Shown here: piece by piece, positions 54,003-62,509 of the stretch
How the letters are laid out: every line of letters starts with the position of its first letter
Position numbering within the stretch: the first letter of the stretch is position 1
From: Aureimonas endophytica
GTDB lineage: Bacteria; Pseudomonadota; Alphaproteobacteria; Rhizobiales; Rhizobiaceae
Direction of reading: 5' to 3'
Assembly: GCF_014642635.1 (NCBI RefSeq)
Contig: NZ_BMIQ01000002.1
Location: forward strand, 1 to 64,000
Length of the DNA stretch: 64,000 nt
Program-made: the position numbers and the translations under genes
The notes under the pieces: model-generated
What the model saw: the letters and a program-made list of their open reading frames with translations, nothing else
The model's database searches: none
Told to the model about the DNA's origin: nothing

Positions 54003-55178
54003 TCAGGGCTGAAGCGGCGTCCAGCGGCTGTCGTCCCGCGCCGAGCGGATGCAGGCATCGACGAAGCGCATGGCGAGAAGACCGTCCTCGACGGTGGGGA
54101 AGAGCACGCCGTCCGGCACCGGGCGGCCTTCCTCGCGCGCCCGGATCGCCTCGGCCGCCTCGCGATAGATCGTGGCGAAACCTTCGAGATAGCCTTCCGG
54201 ATGGCCGCCGGGAATGCGGGTGACGCGGGCGGCGGCCGCGCCGAGGCCGGCCCCGCCGCGCGTCGCCAGACGCTTCTGCTCGCCGAAGGGCGTGAACCAG
54301 AGCTGGTTCGGATTCTCCTGGCTCCATTCGAGCCCGCCCTTCTCGCCATAGACGCGCAGCTTCAGGGCGTTCTCGTTGCCGGGCGCCACCTGGCTCGCCC
54401 AGAGCAGGCCCTTCGCCCCGCCGGCGAAGCGCAGCATCACGTGGTCGTTGTCGTCGAGCCGCCGGCCGGGCACGAAGGCGGAGAGATCGGCGGCGACGCT
54501 GTCCAGCGTCAGGCCGGTGACGAAGGAAAGAAGGTTGAAGGCATGGGTGCCGATGTCGCCGAGCGCGCCGCCGGCGCCGGCCCGGTCCGGGTCCACCCGC
54601 CATTCGGCCTGCTTGGAGCCGGTCGTCTCGCTCGCCTCGGTCAGCCAGTCCTGCGCATATTCGGCCTGGACGACGCGGATCCTGCCCAGGCGCCCCGCCG
54701 CCACCATGTCGCGCGCCTCGCGGATCAGCGGATAGCCGGTATAGTTGTGGGTGAGGACGAAGACGCCCTTCGCGCCCGCCGCGACGCGGGCGAGTTCCAC
54801 CGCGTCCTCCAGCCGCGCCGTCAGCGGCTTCTCGCAGATCACGTGGAAGCCGGCTTCGAGAAAGGCGCGGGCCGGCCCGAAATGCAGATGGTTGGGGGTG
54901 ACGATCGCCACCGCCTCGATGCCGTCGGCGCGCGCCCGCTCCTTCTCCGCCATCTCGGCATAGGAGGCATAGACGCGCTCGGGCGCCAAGCCGAGCTCGG
55001 CGCCCGAGGCCCGGGCGCGTTCGGGATCGGAGGAGAAGGCGCCGGCGGTGAGCTGGAACGCGCCGTCGAGGCGCGCGGCGATGCGGTGGACGGCGCCGAT
55101 GAAGGCGCCCTGGCCGCCGCCGACCATGCCGAGACGGATGGGGCGGACGGCGTTCGGGCCTTGTGCTGCGGAAACCAT
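54003..55178 (-). CDS. Gfo/Idh/MocA-family oxidoreductase
   Basis: A 391-residue NAD(P)-dependent dehydrogenase. Nucleotide-binding fingerprint LGMVGGGQGAFIG (about residue 16), family motif CEKPLTARL (about 115) and substrate-site region GALGDIGTHAFNLL (about 200) with Asp and His are all present; the start of the mature family is well matched from ATG 55178. A longer open frame upstream lies in the neighbouring gene and is Arg-rich. It forms an operon with the isomerase 17 nt upstream. The substrate is a sugar or inositol derivative; not resolved. Confidence 0.9.
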   Translation of the reverse strand: MVSAAQGPNAVRPIRLGMVGGGQGAFIGAVHRIAARLDGAFQLTAGAFSSDPERARASGAELGLAPERVYASYAEMAEKERARADGIEAVAIVTPNHLHFGPARAFLEAGFHVICEKPLTARLEDAVELARVAAGAKGVFVLTHNYTGYPLIREARDMVAAGRLGRIRVVQAEYAQDWLTEASETTGSKQAEWRVDPDRAGAGGALGDIGTHAFNLLSFVTGLTLDSVAADLSAFVPGRRLDDNDHVMLRFAGGAKGLLWASQVAPGNENALKLRVYGEKGGLEWSQENPNQLWFTPFGEQKRLATRGGAGLGAAAARVTRIPGGHPEGYLEGFATIYREAAEAIRAREEGRPVPDGVLFPTVEDGLLAMRFVDACIRSARDDSRWTPLQP

Positions 55179-55195
55179 GGATCGCGCGCCTTTCG

Positions 55196-56251
55196 TCAGC
55201 GGTCGAGGCCGAGGGCGCGGCGGTTCATCGCCTCGTCGGCGCCGGACCCGGCGAAATCGTCGAAGGCTCGTTCGCCGCGCTCGATGATATGGGCGGCGAT
55301 GAAGGGCGCGCCTTCGCGCGCGCCCTGCTCGGCGCTCTTGATGGCGCATTCCCATTCGAGGACGGCCCAGCCGTCATAGCCATATTGCGTCAGCTTGGAG
55401 AAGACGGCGCCGAAATCCACCTGTCCGTCGCCGAGCGAGCGGAAGCGCCCGGCCCGGTCGATCCAGGACTGGTAGCCGCCATAGACGCCCTGCCGGCCCG
55501 TCGGGTTCAGCTCGGCGTCCTTCACGTGGAACATGCCGATCTTCTCGTGATAGATGTCGATATTGGCGAGATAATCGAGGCCCTGCAGCACGTAATGCGA
55601 GGGGTCGTAGAGCATGCGGGCGCGCGGATGGTTGCCGCTGCGCTCCAGGAACATCTCGTAGGTGACGCCGTCATGGAGATCCTCGCCCGGGTGGATCTCG
55701 AAGCAGATGTCGACGCCGTTCTCGTCGAAATGATCGAGGATCGGGCGCCAGCGCCGGGCGAGCTCGTCGAAGGCGGTCTCCACGAGGCCGGCGGGGCGCT
55801 GCGGCCAGGGATAGAGATAGGGCCAGGCGAGAGCGCCCGAAAAGGCGGCGGCCTTGGACAGGCCGAGGCGGCGCGAGGCGACGCCCATCCGCTTCACCTG
55901 CTCCACCGCCCATTCCTGGCGCGCCTTCGGATTGCCGCGCACCTCGGGCGCCGCGAAGCCGTCGAAGAGCTCGTCATAGGCCGGATGGACGGCGACGAGC
56001 TGGCCCTGAAGATGGGCCGAAAGCTCGGTGATCTCCAGGCCGTGCGAGGCGACGACGCCCTTCACCTCGTCGCAATAGTCCTGCGATTCCGAAGCTTTGG
56101 CGAGGTCGAACAGCCGGCCGTCCCAGCTCGGGATCTGGACGCCCCTGTAGCCGAGCTCCGCCGCCCAGCCGCAGATGGCGTCGAGCGACGAGAAGGGCGC
56201 GGCGTCGCCCGCGAACTGCGCCAGAAAGATTCCGGGCCCCTTGATGGTCAT
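55196..56251 (-). CDS. Sugar phosphate isomerase/epimerase family TIM-barrel protein
   Basis: A 351-residue member of the AP endonuclease 2-like group. Metal-site segments are ICFEIHPGEDLHDG (about residue 190), LYDPSHYVLQGLDY (about 224), MFHVKDAELN (about 252) and VLEWECA (about 315). It is about 100 residues longer than its counterpart at 27954, with an extended region after FHVKDAE. Its gene precedes the Gfo/Idh gene by 17 nt, the same pairing as at 26.8-28.7 kb. Confidence 0.88.
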   Translation of the reverse strand: MTIKGPGIFLAQFAGDAAPFSSLDAICGWAAELGYRGVQIPSWDGRLFDLAKASESQDYCDEVKGVVASHGLEITELSAHLQGQLVAVHPAYDELFDGFAAPEVRGNPKARQEWAVEQVKRMGVASRRLGLSKAAAFSGALAWPYLYPWPQRPAGLVETAFDELARRWRPILDHFDENGVDICFEIHPGEDLHDGVTYEMFLERSGNHPRARMLYDPSHYVLQGLDYLANIDIYHEKIGMFHVKDAELNPTGRQGVYGGYQSWIDRAGRFRSLGDGQVDFGAVFSKLTQYGYDGWAVLEWECAIKSAEQGAREGAPFIAAHIIERGERAFDDFAGSGADEAMNRRALGLDR

Positions 56252-56375
56252 GGCGATCCTCCTCCGTCCCGGCCCCGGCGCCGCTCCACCGGCGACGAGG
56301 CGGGAATCACGTCCTCTGCGTCGCCATCTTGGCCGAAGGCGGGCGGCGGGTCGAGCCGCCGGCTCGTTCGCCGTC

Positions 56376-57440
56376 TCAGGCGCCGAAGGTGCGGCGCAGC
56401 ACCGACAGCCAGTTGCCCCAGGCGATCTTCTCGACCAGCGCCCGGCCGTAGCCCGCCTCCGCCATCGCGGCGAGAAGCGCCGGCAGGCCGGCCGCCGAGC
56501 CGATCGCCTTCGGGATCAGCGCGCCGTCGAAATCCGAGCCGAGCGCGACGCCGTCCTCGCCGAGCCGGGACAGGAGATGGTCGAGATGGCGCAGCATCGC
56601 GTCGAAGCCGGTCTCCTCGTTCATGCAGCCGTCCGGCCGCAGGAAGCCGGTCGCGAAGTTCAGGCCGACGAGGCCGCCGGAGGCGCGGATCGCGTCGAGC
56701 TGCCGGTCGGTGAGGTTGCGGCTGTGCGGCGTCACGGCATGGGCGTTGCAATGGGTGGCGACGAGCGGCGCGTCGGACAGGCGCGCCACGTCGTCGAAGC
56801 CGGCCTCATTGAGATGCGAGAGATCGACGAGGATGCGCAGCGCGTTGCAGCGGCGCACCAGCGCCTTGCCGGCCTCGGTCAGCCCGTCGCCGATGGCGGG
56901 CGAGGACGGAAAGCGCATCGGCACGCCATGGCCGAAGATGTTCGGCCGGCTCCAGACCGGGCCGAGCGAGCGCAGGCCGGCGGCATGGAGCACGTCCAGC
57001 ATCGCGAGATCTGCGGCGATCGCCTCGGCGCCCTCGATATGGAGGACGGCGGCGAAGGCGCCCGCCGCCCGCGCCGCCTCGATCTCGGCGGCAGAGCGGC
57101 AGACGCGGAAGGCCCCGCCCGAGCGCGCTTCCAGGCGGAAGAGGATCGCGGCCATCTCGATCGTCGCCCGCGCCGCGCCGGCCCAGTCGAGCGGCTCCGG
57201 CAGCGGCAGGGCATAGGGCGCGGCGGCCATGGCGTCGGACAGCGAGGCCTCGCGCGGCGAAGGCGGGAAGATGGCGAAGAGGCCGCCGCCGAGATGGCCG
57301 GCCCGCGCCGACGGCAGGTCGATATGGCCGCCCGCGCCCCCGGTGAAGAAGCCTTCGAAGGCCTGTCCCGTCGGGTCGCCATAGAGGCGCAGCAGCGTGT
57401 CGTTATGGCCGTCGAAGACGAGGATTGGGTCGGTGGGCAT
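56376..57440 (-). CDS. Membrane-dipeptidase-type peptidase (M19)
   Basis: A 354-residue zinc dipeptidase of the renal dipeptidase family. The first zinc ligands are in VFDGHNDTLLRLYGDP (His-x-Asp, about residue 12); the bridging Glu is in LHIEGAEAI (about 130), the remaining His in THCNAHAV (about 229) and a later His-Leu region; VALGSDFDGAL (about 300) is the family C-terminal signature. No signal peptide or anchor is present, so it is probably cytoplasmic and acts on dipeptides or related amides. It lies 25 nt after the broken MalT-like regulator gene, same strand. Confidence 0.9.
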   Translation of the reverse strand: MPTDPILVFDGHNDTLLRLYGDPTGQAFEGFFTGGAGGHIDLPSARAGHLGGGLFAIFPPSPREASLSDAMAAAPYALPLPEPLDWAGAARATIEMAAILFRLEARSGGAFRVCRSAAEIEAARAAGAFAAVLHIEGAEAIAADLAMLDVLHAAGLRSLGPVWSRPNIFGHGVPMRFPSSPAIGDGLTEAGKALVRRCNALRILVDLSHLNEAGFDDVARLSDAPLVATHCNAHAVTPHSRNLTDRQLDAIRASGGLVGLNFATGFLRPDGCMNEETGFDAMLRHLDHLLSRLGEDGVALGSDFDGALIPKAIGSAAGLPALLAAMAEAGYGRALVEKIAWGNWLSVLRRTFGA

Positions 57441-57465
57441 GGCAGTCCGTTTCGGCAGGAGAGGA

Positions 57466-60072
57466 TCAGGCGGAGACGAGAAGGCCCATGGCCTTGGCGA
57501 CGGAGACCGCCATGGTGCGGCGGCTGGCGCCGAGCTTGGCGAAGAGGTTCTTCAGATGGAACTTCGCCGTCGCCTCGGTGATGCCGAGCTCGCGGGCGAT
57601 CTCCTTGTTGCTGCGCCCGGCGGCGAGAAGGGCGAGGACATCGGCCTCGCGCGCCGAGAGCATGCCGGGGCGCGGCGCCGGCGAGCCGTCGCCCGCGCTG
57701 GCGACGATGCGGTTGACGAAGGCGCTCGCGGCCGGACTGAGGACGGTGAGGCCGAAGCGGCGCACCAGGGCGCGCACCATGTGGCGGAAGGGCTCGCCCT
57801 CGGCGGAAAAGGGCTCGGTCAGCCCCTGCGGCTGCGCCGTCTCGACGGCGCGGATGAGATGCCCGAGCGCGCCCGGCGCGTCGTCGGCGCCGGCCAAGGC
57901 CTCCGCAAGAAGGATCTCGGCGGTGAGGCCGGTCAGCGCGTCGTCCTCCTCGCGGCCGGTATCGGCGAACGCTGCGAGGTCGCGTGCCGCGCCATGCGGA
58001 TCGCCGGCGCGCAGCCGCAGCCGGGCGAGCGCCACCTGCGCGTCGCGCCGCTCGCGCCGGGTCGGCCAGTCGGCCTCGCGGCGCGGATCGGGCAGGCGCC
58101 GCGCCGCCTCGGCCGCCGCGTCGAGAAGACCCGCCCCGGTCAGCGTCTCGACGCGCAGGATGTCGGCGACGAGCCGCAGGCGGTCGAGGCCGCGATCCTC
58201 GGCCACGTCCTCCGCCCGGTCGGCGACGGCGAGGGCGGCCTGGGCGCCGCCGAGCTGGCGCCGGCAGCGCGCATAGGTCACGAAGCCGCGCGCGAAGACG
58301 TCGACCCAGCCCTCGCCGCGCGCGACGACCGGCAGCGCCTCGGCGAGGATCGCGTCGGCCGCCCGCACATGGCCCTGGCGGTAGAGCGTCTCGGCCATCG
58401 GGATGCGGGCGATGGCGAGAAGGTTCTCGTCGCTCCACTGCGTCTTCTGGATCAGGTCCTCGGCCTGCCGGCCGAAGGTCGTCGCGGCGGCGAGCCGGCC
58501 GCCGAGGAGGTTCACCAGCGCCAGATGGACGAGCATGAAGACCTGGGCATAGGCCGCGCCTTCCTCGCGATAGCAGTCGAGCGCCTTCAGCGCGTGGAGC
58601 CGCGCGAGGCGCAGATGACCCTCGCGCGTATGGGCGATGCAGAGATGGTTGTGCAGCCAGCCGCGCTCCCAGGTGTCGGTGACGCGGTAGGAGCGCACGC
58701 GCGCTTCCAGCCATTCGACCTGCGCCGCCTCGAAATGGCAGTCCTCGTAGATGTCGATCAGGCTGTCGATATGGACGAGCACCCGTTCCGGCATCTCGGG
58801 CGAGCCGCCTTCGGCGGCCAGCGCCTTCAGCTCCTCGATCGCCTCGCGGGCGGCGTGGATCTGTCCTTCCTTGGCGAGCACGAGCACCGCGCAGAGGCGC
58901 AGGCCCGGCGAGGCATGGACGACATCCGGCGGAATGCCGTGGATGAGACGGCGCAGCACCGTGTAGCCGGCGCGCAGGAAAAGATCGACGCCGCCGGCCG
59001 CCCGGATCGTCTCGGCGGCGAAGCCGAAATCGCCGGCCTCGCCGGCATGGCGCACGGCCTTCTCGATCTGGCCGCTTCCGGCGAACCAGACGGCCGCGAG
59101 CGAGTGGCGTCGCCGCGCCTCGGCCGTGTCCCCGTCGAAGGCGAGCGCTGCTCTGACCAGCGGCTGGAGCGCGAACCAGCCGGGCCGGCCGGGCAGGGGC
59201 GCCGTCAGCGGCTCCAGCCGCTCGAAGCTCGCGACGGCCCCGGCTTCCGGCAGGCCGGCGAGCCGGCAGGCGAGGGCCGGCGGCACCTCGTCCAGACCGG
59301 CGGCGGCGGCGAGAAGCGCGAAGGCGTCCGGCGGCAGCGCGGCGAAGACCTGCTCTTCCAGGAAGGCGCGCTGGTCGCGATGCAGCCCGGCGAGGATCGC
59401 CGCCCGGTCCTCTGCTCCGGGATCGGAGGCGAGCCGGGCCGCCGCCAGCCGCACCAGCGCCGGCCAGCCGGCGACGAGCTCGGCGAAACCGTCGAACTCG
59501 GCCGGCGACAGCATGCCGAGAAGGCGCCGCATCTCGCCGCGCGTGAAGGCGAGATCCTTCGCGTCGATCTCGGCGAGAAGGCCGCGCATCCGCAGGCGCG
59601 ACAGCGGCAGCGATAGATCGCCGCGCGTCGCGGCGACGAGCCGCAGCTTGTCCGGCAGCTCAGCAAGAAGCGCCGCGAGCGCCTCGCCATGCGCCGCGCC
59701 GGCCTCGTCGAGAAAGAGGACGAGGCGGCGGGCGGGAATGGCGGCGAGTGTATCCAGAACCGGGTCGAGCGCCGCCTCGCAGCCCGGCAGGGCGAAGCCG
59801 AAGCTCTGGGCGAGCGCGGCGGCAAGGCCCGTCACGCCCGCCTCGGCCGGCGAGAGCGTTACCCAGGCGGCCTGCTCGCCCTGCATCTACAAACCGTGGA
59901 AGGCGCCCGCGAGCAGTTCGGTCTTGCCGTAGCCGGCCGGCGCGCGCAGGAGCACGAGCTGACCGTCGAGGCCGGCCCGCAGCTTCTCGACGAGAAAGGC
60001 ACGCTCGATGCCGTCCGGCACCCTGCGCGGCGGCCGGAACCGCTCCGCCCGGCCGACCGGTAGTCTCGCCAT
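57466..60072 (-). pseudogene. MalT-like LuxR-family regulator interrupted by an in-frame TAG
   Basis: One frame of 868 codons broken only at codon 62, TAG at 59887-59889. The start ATG 60072 has a perfect GAAGGAGG ribosome site. Before the stop: RPPRRVPDGIERAFLVEKL and the nucleotide-binding loop RAPAGYGKTELL (about 50). After it: VTLSPAEAG, the Walker B-like LVLFLDEAG, STAND/TPR-type helical repeats (about 300-780) and a C-terminal LuxR helix-turn-helix (LSAREADVLALLAAGRSNKEI, in part AREADVLALL, then ATAKFHLKNLFAKLGA). The TAG follows Walker A and could be CAG (Gln) mutated once. An ATG directly follows it (TAGATG), so a shorter protein lacking the ATP loop could be made by reinitiation. 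It lies upstream of the dipeptidase gene. Confidence 0.8.
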
Positions 60073-60218
60073 CGCCCGTCCGCCCTCCTTCGCCCGATCG
60101 TCGCCAGGATCGGCGTTCACGCCCGTCTCCGCAAGATCCGACCTTCCGGGCGTGCTCGTGGCGAGCCTTTCTTTGCCATAAGTGAAGTTCGGCTCTTCCG
60201 AAAATGCCGCCGTCTGCG

Positions 60219-60298
60219 ACTGGCCTGATCTCCCCCTCAGGAGGGGAGATCGCAGCTTCGAGGCTCCGCAATTCCTGCATCCGAAGCGATGCCGAGCG
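60219..60298 (-). repeat. Two-hairpin intergenic repeat, copy B
   Basis: Inverse orientation to copy A at 31783. Hairpin GATCTCCCC/GGGGAGATC (60227-60251, 9-bp stem) plus a GCATC/GATGC stem (60277-60292). The shared core is TGGCCTGATCTCC. It lies between the end of the DUF917 operon and the MalT-like gene. Confidence 0.65.
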
Positions 60299-60321
60299 CA
60301 GCTTTCGGCGAAGGGGTGCGC

Positions 60322-61410
60322 TCAGGCCGCGGCTTCCAGGGGGCGGTAGGCGTGGGGCAGGCCGAAGGCGGCGGGGCCGAAGACCTTCAGCGCTTCCGGC
60401 GTGCGCATGATCTCAGGGACCCGCACGGCGAGGATGTCGACGCGCTGGCCGTAGCGCAGGCGTTCCGTCGGGATCGCCTCCGCCGTGTCGAGATCGAGGA
60501 TCGAGATGAGGTCCGGCACCACGGCAAGGACCTCGCCGCCCTGTTCGGCGACGAGATTCTCGTTCTGGATCTGGATCTCGATCGGCGCGCCGCCGGCCAG
60601 GGGCTCGATCCGCACGGTGCCGACCGACCAGCCGTTCACCTCGCGGCGCGACACGTCCGCCACCTTGCCGGCGCCGATGCGCCGGGCGAGCCCGTAATGC
60701 GTGCCGGCGAAGAACTCGATCAGCGCCTCGACCGGCGGCCGCTTCCTCGCCTTCGCCTCGCGCAGCGTGCGGCCGATGCCGATCGTCAGCGACAGGGTAC
60801 CGGGCACGGACACGCGCCGGGCCGTTTCGCCCGTCATGCCGTAATTGGCGACATAGGCCTGGCCGCCCATGCGGATGGTGAGCCCGCGCGCGATCCATTC
60901 CGACTGCGCGGCCGCCGCCGTCTCGACGATCGCGACATTGCCCTTCTCGTCGGCGATGGCGGTCGGGCAGGCCGGCACGCCATAGACGTTGAAGGTCTCC
61001 ATCTCGAGCTGCGGAAAGGCCCGGCCCATGCCGTCGGCATCGATGACCGGCAGCCCGCGCCGGGCGGCGACGGCGAGCGGCACGGTGGAATTGACGCCGC
61101 CCGCCTCGAAGGGGATCACCGCCTCGATGCGCCGGCCCGTATGGGCCTCCCAGGCGGCGAAGGCGAGATCCATCTCGTCGCCGCCGGGCAGCTTCTCGAT
61201 GAGGATGGTCGGCGCGCCCATCGCGCCGCAGGCGACGACCTGCGCGCCGTCCGGCACCTCGTCCAGCGACAGGAGGCGCACCGGGCCGAACTCCTCGATG
61301 GCCGCCCGGGCCACCAGTTTGCCGATATAGGGATCGCCGCCGCCGCCGGTGCCGAGGATCGCGGCGCCGAGAGCGAGGTCGTCGAGGTCCGAAAGGTTGA
61401 TCTCGCGCAT
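60322..61410 (-). CDS. DUF917 family protein, copy 2
   Basis: A 362-residue cytosolic protein of the DUF917 group, which is usually found beside hydantoinase/oxoprolinase genes. Conserved pieces are AAILGTGGGGDPYIGKL (about residue 17), PFEAGGVNSTVPLAVA (about 100), VIDADGMGRAFPQLEM (about 122, an Asp-rich turn), and VPEIMRTPEALKVFGP (about 335). Its ATG overlaps the TGA of copy 1 by one base (TGATG). The product is uncharacterised; a role in ring opening or substrate handling with HyuA is plausible. About 45% of the signature segments are identical to copy 1 by eye. Confidence 0.9.
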   Translation of the reverse strand: MREINLSDLDDLALGAAILGTGGGGDPYIGKLVARAAIEEFGPVRLLSLDEVPDGAQVVACGAMGAPTILIEKLPGGDEMDLAFAAWEAHTGRRIEAVIPFEAGGVNSTVPLAVAARRGLPVIDADGMGRAFPQLEMETFNVYGVPACPTAIADEKGNVAIVETAAAAQSEWIARGLTIRMGGQAYVANYGMTGETARRVSVPGTLSLTIGIGRTLREAKARKRPPVEALIEFFAGTHYGLARRIGAGKVADVSRREVNGWSVGTVRIEPLAGGAPIEIQIQNENLVAEQGGEVLAVVPDLISILDLDTAEAIPTERLRYGQRVDILAVRVPEIMRTPEALKVFGPAAFGLPHAYRPLEAAA

Positions 61411-62501
61411 CACGGCTCCATGGTCTCGATCGGCGTGAAGGGATGGTCGAGACCGAAGCACTTCGGCCCGAAGACCGCGAGCGCTTCCGGCGTGCGCATG
61501 ATCTCGGGCACCGCCACCGCCATCACCGAGACGCGCTGGCCGTAGCGCAGGTTCTCCGTGGTGATCGGCTCGGCCGTCTCGGAATCCATGATGCAGATGA
61601 GGTCCGGCACGATCGCCTTCACCACGCCGTCGACGCGGGCGATGAGGTTCTCGTTCTGGATCTCGATCTCCATCGTGCCGGAAAAGCGGCCGCTGCCGTC
61701 GATCCGGGCCCGGCCGACCGTGAAGCCCGCCCGCGTCTCGCGCCGCATGTCGGCGATCTTGCCGGTGAAGATGATGCGGCCGTGATGGTAGAGCGTCTGC
61801 GGTAGAAGCTCCATCAACGCCTCGAACGGGTTGAGATGGCGGCTCTTGGCCTCGCGCAGCGTCCTGCCGATGCGCATCGCCAGCGTCAGCGTGTTGGGAA
61901 TGGCGGTGCGCTTCACGTCGGCGCCGCTCATCGAATATTCGGCGATATAGGCGCAGCCGCCCATGCGGATGGCGACGCCGCGCGACAGCCATTCCATGTC
62001 CTTGTTGTCGCGGGCGAGGATCAGCGCCTGGTCGCCGTCCTCGTCGGTGACGACCATCGGGCTGCCCGAGACGCCATAGACGCCGAAGGTCTCCATCTGG
62101 AGCTCGGGAAAGGCGCGGCCCATGCCGTCGGCATCGACGATCGGCAGGCCGAGCCTCGCGCCGACGACGAGCGGGATGGTGGAGTTGATGCCGCCGATCT
62201 CGATCGGCATCGTCGCCGTCGCCCGGCGGCCGAGATGGGCTTCGAGGCGCTTCAGCGAGTTCACCGCCTCCTCGCCGCTCGGAATCTTCTCGACCAGCAC
62301 CGAAGGCGCGCCCATCATCGCGGTCGGGATGACGAAGGCGTCGTCGGCAAGCTCGGTCGGGTCGATCAGCTCGACCTCCAGCCCCTCGTCGAGGCATTGC
62401 TGCACCATCAGCCGGCCGACATAGGGGTCGCCGCCGCCGCCGGTGCCGAGAAAGGCGGCGCCGACCGCCAGGTCCTTCAGGTCTTCGGATGAGAGCTTCA
62501 T
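61410..62501 (-). CDS. DUF917 family protein, copy 1
   Basis: A 363-residue paralogue of the downstream gene. Same pieces: AAFLGTGGGGDPYVGRL (about residue 15), EIGGINSTIPLVVGARLG (about 100), PIVDADGMGRAFPELQM (about 120) and VPEIMRTPEALAVFGP (about 340). The ATG at 62501 has GAGG seven nt upstream; a GTG at 62513 that overlaps the HyuA stop (GTGA) would add four residues. Coupled to both neighbours, so the three are co-translated. Confidence 0.9.
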   Translation of the reverse strand: MKLSSEDLKDLAVGAAFLGTGGGGDPYVGRLMVQQCLDEGLEVELIDPTELADDAFVIPTAMMGAPSVLVEKIPSGEEAVNSLKRLEAHLGRRATATMPIEIGGINSTIPLVVGARLGLPIVDADGMGRAFPELQMETFGVYGVSGSPMVVTDEDGDQALILARDNKDMEWLSRGVAIRMGGCAYIAEYSMSGADVKRTAIPNTLTLAMRIGRTLREAKSRHLNPFEALMELLPQTLYHHGRIIFTGKIADMRRETRAGFTVGRARIDGSGRFSGTMEIEIQNENLIARVDGVVKAIVPDLICIMDSETAEPITTENLRYGQRVSVMAVAVPEIMRTPEALAVFGPKCFGLDHPFTPIETMEP

Positions 62502-62509
62502 CGCCGTCC

